Origin: an uncultured Pedobacter sp. | Lineage (GTDB): Bacteria; Bacteroidota; Bacteroidia; Sphingobacteriales; Sphingobacteriaceae | Direction of reading: 5' to 3' | Assembly (NCBI RefSeq): GCF_946479715.1 | Contig: NZ_CAMLHF010000098.1 | Location: 1 to 19,200, forward strand | Length of the DNA: 19,200 bases | Part shown: piece after piece, positions 13,990-19,200 of the stretch | Position numbering within the stretch: position 1 is the first letter of the stretch | Layout of the letters: each line of letters opens with the position of its first letter | Translations under genes and position numbers: made by a program | The notes under the pieces: generated by a model | What the model saw: only the letters and a program-made list of their open reading frames with translations | What the model was told of the DNA's origin: nothing | The model's database searches: none

Positions 13990-16900
13990 ATGCACAGAAA
14001 ACTACTTAAGGTATTCCATGGAAGTGGAATCCAGGCTAAGGGTATACGTTGGTATCCTAAACCAAAATTAAAATTTCTAATGGCAGTGATGGCCCTTTTT
14101 ACATCAGTAAATGCTTTCTCTCAAATCATGATATCTGGCAAGGTCACAGATGATGAAAATAAACCTTTAGTTTCCGTTACGGTTACTTTAAAAGGGGGCA
14201 ATGGGGGTACTCAGACCGACGCTAATGGAAACTATACTATAAATGCTCCTACACCAGGTTCAGTACTTATTTTTCGATACATTGGATTTAAAAATCAAGA
14301 ATTCACGGTAAACGATCGGAAAATCATTAATGTCCGTATGGTTGCTGCTGTTGGAGAAGACCTGGATGAAGTTGTTGTTGTTGCATATGGTACGCAAAAG
14401 AAAGCAACAGTGTCTGGGGCGATCAGCACTTTACAGGCCTCTGATATTGTCCGGTCGCCTTCTGTGGCCGCTACAAGTGCTTTGGCCGGAAAAATTCCTG
14501 GCGTAACTGCGCGTACCACTGACGCCCGACCAGGAAATGGTGCTAATTTACAAATCCGAAACCTGGGAAATCCTTTATATGTTATTGATGGGGTAGCATA
14601 TAGTACCAGTAATGGTACTGATGGGTTTGGTCTAAATACAGGTATTTCGGGGGTTAATGCATTTAACCAGCTTGGAATAGATGATATTGAGAGCATAACA
14701 GTACTTAAAGATGCCTCTGCTTCCATATATGGTTTGGCCGCGGGGAATGGCGTGGTATTGGTAACCACTAAAAAGGGAAAAAGAGGTGACAAATCTACTT
14801 TCGGACTTTCCAGCTATTATGGTTTCCAAAATTTCTCCCGTTATCCTTATCCTGGAAATGCAGGACAATACGTAAGAGGCCGTTTAGAATCTGAACAAAA
14901 TCTTGGACGTAATCCGGCGGATCTCTATTCTCCGCAAGAATTAGCCAAATGGGAAGCAGGAACAGAACCCGGTTATCAAAATAACGATTATTATGCTTTT
15001 ATTGTAAGGGACAACGTTCCACAACAATTTATAACAGCAAATGCTTCGGGTGGATCTGATAAATCTACCTATTACTTATCTCTGGGTCATATTAATCAGG
15101 AAGCTGCACTTAAAGATTTCAATTTTAACCGGACAAATCTTCAGGCTAATATTTCCAGTACTGTCTTAAAAGGTTTCACGGTTGGAGCCCAAATCAGCGG
15201 CAGGATAGAAAACAGGCATAATGTAGGAGTTCCGGGATTGGACGATTACTTTAATCCTTTACTCAGCATTGGCAGTATGTGGCCTACAGAAACAGCTTAC
15301 GCTAACAACAACCCTTTATATATTAATCAAACACACAATGTAAACGTTAATCCTGCAACTTATTCAAAGGATATAACCGGTTATATTGACAACATTACCA
15401 GAGGAGCTGGTGCGAAATTAAATGCACAGTACGAGTTTGGATTTGGCTTAACTGCAAAGGCATTGTATTCGTATGATTATAGTAATGAAGACTTTGATGG
15501 TTTTGAATATACCTATCCTGCATATATTTATGATGCAGCCACAGACACCTACAATGACAGAGCTCCAAACGGTGCGTTATATGGTAACCAAAATCCATGG
15601 AGAGAAAGACATAAGAGAAATGTTGTAGCCAAATTTGCACAGTTTCAATTAAACTATACCAAACAAATAAAAGATCACTCTTTAGGTGCTTTGGTTGCAT
15701 TTGAACGCAAAGATGCTACTAATGATTACCTGGCATTACACTCTGTTCCGCCAAACAACATTATTCCAACGCAGGTATTTGCTGATTTGGATTACATAGG
15801 TGATTCACATTATGAAGAGGCTTTTGAAGGATATGCGATGAGGTTAAATTACGATTACAAGAAAAAATACCTTGTTGAGGCTGTTGGCAGATATGATGGC
15901 TCATTTCTTTATCGTTCGGGCAGTCGTTTTGGATTTTTTCCTGGCGTATCTGTAGGCTGGCGTATTTCGGAAGAAAGTTTTTTTAAGAAGATCTTTTCTA
16001 AAAGTATTAATGACCTAAAATTCAGAGCGTCTTATGGCGAGACCGGAACATCTTTACAAGATGGCGGTGGTAATTATTATTCACCTAATCCTTTCGCGTA
16101 TTTGGGCGGATATAACGTTAACGCCGGAAATGCGGTATTTGACGGTACATTTTATAATGGTGTAGCACCAAGAGGGTTGCCTACTACCGTTATTTCATGG
16201 TTAACCAATAAAACATCGAACGTTGGTGTGGACTTTACCATATTCAAACATTTTACGGGACAATTTGATTTATTCAGACGCAAACGTTCGGGCTTTCCTG
16301 CTCCTCGCTATGATGTAGTATTGCCAAACGAAGTAGGGTATAGTTTGCCACCCGAAAATTTAAATTCAGATGTTACTCAGGGATTTGATGGTTTAATTAC
16401 TTATAGCAGCTCAATTGGTAAGGTTGATTTTTCAATCGGTGGTAACGCAACATTCGGCAGAACTAAGGACGACTATATATACAAACCACGTTTTGGCAAT
16501 TCTTACGATCAGTATAGAAACGATAGAACTGGCCGCTGGCAAAATGTGAACTGGGGTCATCATATTTTAGGAAGATTCCAGTCTGAACAACAAATTAATG
16601 ACTACCCGGTTAACATAGATGGACAAGGTAACAGAACGCTTTTACCCGGTGATTTAATTTACGAGGATTTAAATGGTGATGGTATTATCAACGCCATGGA
16701 TATAAAACCTATTGGATATGCAGAAGGTGCTTTGCCTTATTTTAATTACGGCATAAACGGGCGTATTACCTGGAAAGGCATATCACTTGCATTTGATCTG
16801 ATGGGCGCAGGTATGCAAACCTATTTTAGAGATTGGGAATTGAAATTTCCATTTCAAAATAATGGAAACTCGCCTGCTTATATGTTAACCGATCGTTGGC

Positions 16901-17262
16901 ACAGAGAAGATCCATATAACCCTAATAGTCAATGGATCCCAGGAACATATCCTGCATTAAGGAAGGACAACACCGGACTATCTGTTTTTACCAGCCCACT
17001 TAGTGGTAATAACCGAAATGATTTCTGGACAACCAATATCCGTTATTTAAGACTTAAAAATCTGGAATTGGGTTATTCTTTCTCTAAAACCCTATTGCAA
17101 AAAGTAAATATCTCTGCCTTAAGAATCTATGTTAATGGCTCAAATCTGTTCTCTTTCGACAATGTAAAGAAATATGAAATTGACCCTGAGATTTCAGCGG
17201 GCAATGGATTGGTTTATCCTCAACAAAAGATCTATACACTAGGGCTTAATTTAACACTATAG
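13990..17262 (+). CDS. SusC/RagA-family TonB-linked outer membrane transporter without STN domain
   Basis: The protein has 1090 residues. The signal peptide's hydrophobic part is at about 27-43 (LKFLMAVMALFTSVNAF), with likely cleavage before Q45. A CarboxypepD_reg-like domain follows directly at about 47-118 (ISGKVTDDENKPLVSVTVTL), then the TonB-box-like EVVVVAYGTQKK from 127 and a plug of about 137-260. The barrel fills the remainder, with an EDLNGDGIINAMD loop late in the protein and the ending QKIYTLGLNLTL. The plug signature reads LKDASASIYGLAAGNG at 239-254, where SusC proteins usually have YGxRAANG. There is no STN domain between signal peptide and carboxypeptidase-like domain, so it should not signal to a FecR protein. 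It imports an unknown ligand with the SusD encoded 4 bp downstream. It is not a close copy of the transporter at 6650; the barrels differ throughout. Confidence 0.95.
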   Translation: MHRKLLKVFHGSGIQAKGIRWYPKPKLKFLMAVMALFTSVNAFSQIMISGKVTDDENKPLVSVTVTLKGGNGGTQTDANGNYTINAPTPGSVLIFRYIGFKNQEFTVNDRKIINVRMVAAVGEDLDEVVVVAYGTQKKATVSGAISTLQASDIVRSPSVAATSALAGKIPGVTARTTDARPGNGANLQIRNLGNPLYVIDGVAYSTSNGTDGFGLNTGISGVNAFNQLGIDDIESITVLKDASASIYGLAAGNGVVLVTTKKGKRGDKSTFGLSSYYGFQNFSRYPYPGNAGQYVRGRLESEQNLGRNPADLYSPQELAKWEAGTEPGYQNNDYYAFIVRDNVPQQFITANASGGSDKSTYYLSLGHINQEAALKDFNFNRTNLQANISSTVLKGFTVGAQISGRIENRHNVGVPGLDDYFNPLLSIGSMWPTETAYANNNPLYINQTHNVNVNPATYSKDITGYIDNITRGAGAKLNAQYEFGFGLTAKALYSYDYSNEDFDGFEYTYPAYIYDAATDTYNDRAPNGALYGNQNPWRERHKRNVVAKFAQFQLNYTKQIKDHSLGALVAFERKDATNDYLALHSVPPNNIIPTQVFADLDYIGDSHYEEAFEGYAMRLNYDYKKKYLVEAVGRYDGSFLYRSGSRFGFFPGVSVGWRISEESFFKKIFSKSINDLKFRASYGETGTSLQDGGGNYYSPNPFAYLGGYNVNAGNAVFDGTFYNGVAPRGLPTTVISWLTNKTSNVGVDFTIFKHFTGQFDLFRRKRSGFPAPRYDVVLPNEVGYSLPPENLNSDVTQGFDGLITYSSSIGKVDFSIGGNATFGRTKDDYIYKPRFGNSYDQYRNDRTGRWQNVNWGHHILGRFQSEQQINDYPVNIDGQGNRTLLPGDLIYEDLNGDGIINAMDIKPIGYAEGALPYFNYGINGRITWKGISLAFDLMGAGMQTYFRDWELKFPFQNNGNSPAYMLTDRWHREDPYNPNSQWIPGTYPALRKDNTGLSVFTSPLSGNNRNDFWTTNIRYLRLKNLELGYSFSKTLLQKVNISALRIYVNGSNLFSFDNVKKYEIDPEISAGNGLVYPQQKIYTLGLNLTL

Positions 17263-17266
17263 TATC

Positions 17267-19147
17267 ATGAAAAATATATCAAAATATATAATATTCAGCT
17301 TAGTTCTCCTGCTAAGTTTTAGCTCCTGTAAAAAGAATTATTTGGAAAGGGAGCCAACTACGATCGTTACAGACGATCAATTATGGAAAGATCCAAAACT
17401 AATAATAGGACTGCTTGCAAATTATTATAACCGGATTCCTACTGATATGGGTTTAACCGATCAGGCAGGTTCACAATGGAGAAACATGGCTGATTACGAT
17501 GATGCCATGTGGTCAGGTTTCTCCAATGAAGAGGGAAGGAACAATATAGTGAGCTACGACAGAGGCCGCTGGAGACTATACGATTATGGCTTTGTTCGTG
17601 ATCTTAATCTAGCTATAGAAAACGTAGATAAATTTGGTGCTGCAACGCTTAGTGCGGTTCAAAGAATTCAATTGAAAGCAGAATTCAGATTTATCAGGGC
17701 TTATCTTTATTTTGAAATGGTAAAAAGGATGGGAGGAGTTCCATTAATTACCACTCAATTAATCTATAATTTTGAAGGAGATCCTACTTATCTGCAGCAA
17801 CCCCGCGCAAAAGAGGCAGAAGTATATGATTTCATTGCTTCTGAGCTTGATGCGGTTAAAAATGATATCGCTAATGATGGCAGTAAAGGGAGAGCAAATA
17901 AGTATACCTGCATGGCATTGAAGAGCAGGGCAATGCTATATGCTGGCTCCATTGCCAAATATAATGCTTTGCTAACCCCAACTATAACTACAACCGGAGG
18001 AGAGGTAGGTATACCTGCATCCAGAGCTGATGAATACTTTCAAAAATCATTGGAAGCTTCTAAAGAAGTTATAGCGGGTCCGTATGCCTTATATGCAAGC
18101 AACCCAAATCTGGGAGAAAATTTTTACGAGGCTGTTGTAAAGAAAACAAATAATCCGGAGGTGATCTTTGTACGCGATTTCCTGACAACTAAAGCTAAAA
18201 AACACGGATTTACTTACGATAATATTGCCCGGGGCATACGAGAGGACAACTTAAGTTCGTCCAATATTACGCCTTCACTAAATCTGGTAGAAAATTATGA
18301 ATATCTTGATGGGTCTGAGGGTAAACTTAAAACCAGAAATGCTGGCAACACTGATTATATATATTATGATCGTACCACCGATATATTTGCCGGCAAAGAT
18401 GCAAGGCTATATGGAACAATAATTTTCCCTGGCGCACCATTTAAAGGCTTAACAGTTGATATGCAGGCTGGTGTTATGGTATGGAATGCTGCTACAAGTT
18501 CATATCAAACAGTTGAAGGCCCCGATCTCGGAACAAACTATACAGATAACAAACCCCTAATTGCCGCTTCTGGACCGCATAGGTCTATCCAGGAGGTATC
18601 AAACACAGGCTTCTATCTTCGCAAGTATATAGATGCAAATGGCGGAGCCTCTACAAGGGGGATTCAAAGTGATGTTTGGTGGGTATGGTTCCGCTTAGGA
18701 GAAATATATCTGAACGCGTCTGAAGCCGCATTTGAACTCGGCCAAACAAACGATGCCTTAACCTATGTAAATTTAATTCGGCAGCGTGCTGGTTTCGGTA
18801 CAAACAGCCTGACAAGCGCAACCCTAACCATTAATAAAATTAGAAATGAGCGCAGAAATGAATTGGCGTTTGAGGATCATCGTTTATGGGATTTAAAGCG
18901 CTGGAGGCAGGCTGACAAAGTTTGGACCGGTAATTCAGATAGTCCTGATGCAGTAGTATCAGCCTTGTATCCATACCGTATAATTCGCCCTGGAGACGCA
19001 GCCCGAGACGGTAAATATGTATTCGTAAAAATGACTGCTCCCAGGTTTAGGTCGCCACGTTTTTTCCAGGTTTTTAATTACTACTCATCTTTTGATCAGA
19101 ATGTAATAAACAACAATCCAAAAATTGTTCAAAATCCATTTAATTAA
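17267..19147 (+). CDS. SusD/RagB-family nutrient-binding lipoprotein
   Basis: The protein has 626 residues, over 100 longer than the SusD at 10120. The signal peptide MKNISKYIIFSLVLLLSFSSC has its lipidated cysteine at C21, followed by KKNY. The N-terminal SusD domain includes RIQLKAEFRFIRAYLYFEMV and the GGVPLI turn; the C-terminal RagB/SusD region includes WVWFRLGEIYLNASEAAFEL, NEALTYVN-like helices (NDALTYVNLIRQRAGF) and IRNERRNELAFEDHRLWDLK, ending in NNNPKIVQNPFN. It forms the surface lid of the SusC barrel encoded just upstream and captures the ligand. Only 4 bp separate the two genes, implying tight cotranscription and perhaps translational coupling. Extra length lies mainly in the loop-rich middle (about 290-450), which in this family shapes the ligand site. 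Confidence 0.96.
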   Translation: MKNISKYIIFSLVLLLSFSSCKKNYLEREPTTIVTDDQLWKDPKLIIGLLANYYNRIPTDMGLTDQAGSQWRNMADYDDAMWSGFSNEEGRNNIVSYDRGRWRLYDYGFVRDLNLAIENVDKFGAATLSAVQRIQLKAEFRFIRAYLYFEMVKRMGGVPLITTQLIYNFEGDPTYLQQPRAKEAEVYDFIASELDAVKNDIANDGSKGRANKYTCMALKSRAMLYAGSIAKYNALLTPTITTTGGEVGIPASRADEYFQKSLEASKEVIAGPYALYASNPNLGENFYEAVVKKTNNPEVIFVRDFLTTKAKKHGFTYDNIARGIREDNLSSSNITPSLNLVENYEYLDGSEGKLKTRNAGNTDYIYYDRTTDIFAGKDARLYGTIIFPGAPFKGLTVDMQAGVMVWNAATSSYQTVEGPDLGTNYTDNKPLIAASGPHRSIQEVSNTGFYLRKYIDANGGASTRGIQSDVWWVWFRLGEIYLNASEAAFELGQTNDALTYVNLIRQRAGFGTNSLTSATLTINKIRNERRNELAFEDHRLWDLKRWRQADKVWTGNSDSPDAVVSALYPYRIIRPGDAARDGKYVFVKMTAPRFRSPRFFQVFNYYSSFDQNVINNNPKIVQNPFN

Positions 19148-19154
19148 TCAAGTT

Positions 19155-19200
19155 ATGAAAATGAAAGTATATATATATTCATTGCTGTTTATCATTGCAG
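19155..19200 (+). CDS. Start of a further exported protein gene (cut by window edge)
   Basis: ATG at 19155, 7 bp after the SusD stop, opens a frame reading MKMKVYIYSLLFIIA to the window end. This is the basic and hydrophobic beginning of a signal peptide. In this position Bacteroidota loci usually encode another surface lipoprotein or a secreted domain of the SusCD system. Nothing more can be said from 15 codons. Confidence 0.6.
   Translation, partial: MKMKVYIYSLLFIIA

Noticed and set aside
14295..14792. 165-codon minus-strand open frame inside the second SusC gene
   Set aside because: It lies wholly opposite a strongly supported coding region, has no domain or plausible start context, and its length follows from the codon use of the plus-strand gene.
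6650..17262. The two SusC/SusD pairs considered as a recent tandem duplication
   Set aside because: The SusC proteins differ in domain content (STN present or absent), plug and barrel sequence, and the SusD proteins differ in length by 113 residues; they are distant paralogues at most.

Overview
The window is Bacteroidota chromosomal DNA, most like the Sphingobacteriaceae (Pedobacter and relatives; genus is inference). Evidence: two SusC/SusD-type outer-membrane pairs, an ECF sigma/FecR pair wired to an STN-domain SusC, a GIN-domain (DUF2807) protein, SusD lipoprotein signals of the form C-K-K, AT-rich spacers, few clear Shine-Dalgarno sequences, and TAnnTTTG boxes of the Bacteroidetes -7 type.

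Left part (1-4702), mostly housekeeping or accessory genes. On the minus strand: an NAD(P)-dependent epimerase/reductase cut by the window edge (1-813), a secreted GIN-domain beta-solenoid protein (899-1639), and a MocR/PdxR-type regulator with a GntR DNA-binding domain fused to an aminotransferase domain (1792-3276). Divergent from the regulator are two GNAT acetyltransferase genes (3357-3755 and 3772-4392). A small two-helix membrane protein (4469-4702) follows.

Middle part (4807-13457), one apparent five-gene unit on the plus strand: ECF sigma factor, FecR-type anti-sigma factor, SusC-type TonB-dependent transporter with STN signalling domain, SusD-type lipoprotein, and an exported metallophosphoesterase with a C-terminal FG-GAP/VCBS-like repeat domain. 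It ends at a strong intrinsic terminator (13480-13512). Read together: the SusCD pair binds and imports a ligand, the STN domain reports its presence to FecR, FecR controls the sigma factor, and the phosphoesterase processes the ligand outside the cytoplasm. A phosphate-ester-containing substrate is an inference; no glycoside hydrolase, lyase or sulfatase is present in the window.

Right part (13458-19200): a 532-bp spacer holds the terminator, a possible gene remnant, an operator-like inverted repeat and a possible 50-codon ORF. It is followed by a second SusC/SusD pair (13990-17262 and 17267-19147). This SusC lacks the STN domain and has no sigma/anti-sigma genes beside it, so it is probably controlled differently. 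A further gene with a signal peptide starts at 19155 and runs off the window.

No tRNA, rRNA, CRISPR array, insertion sequence or phage gene was recognised. Nothing here is clearly a new system. The points most worth checking are the altered metal-ligand set of the phosphoesterase, the exactly 20-residue solenoid repeat of the GIN protein, and several operator-like repeats in spacers.
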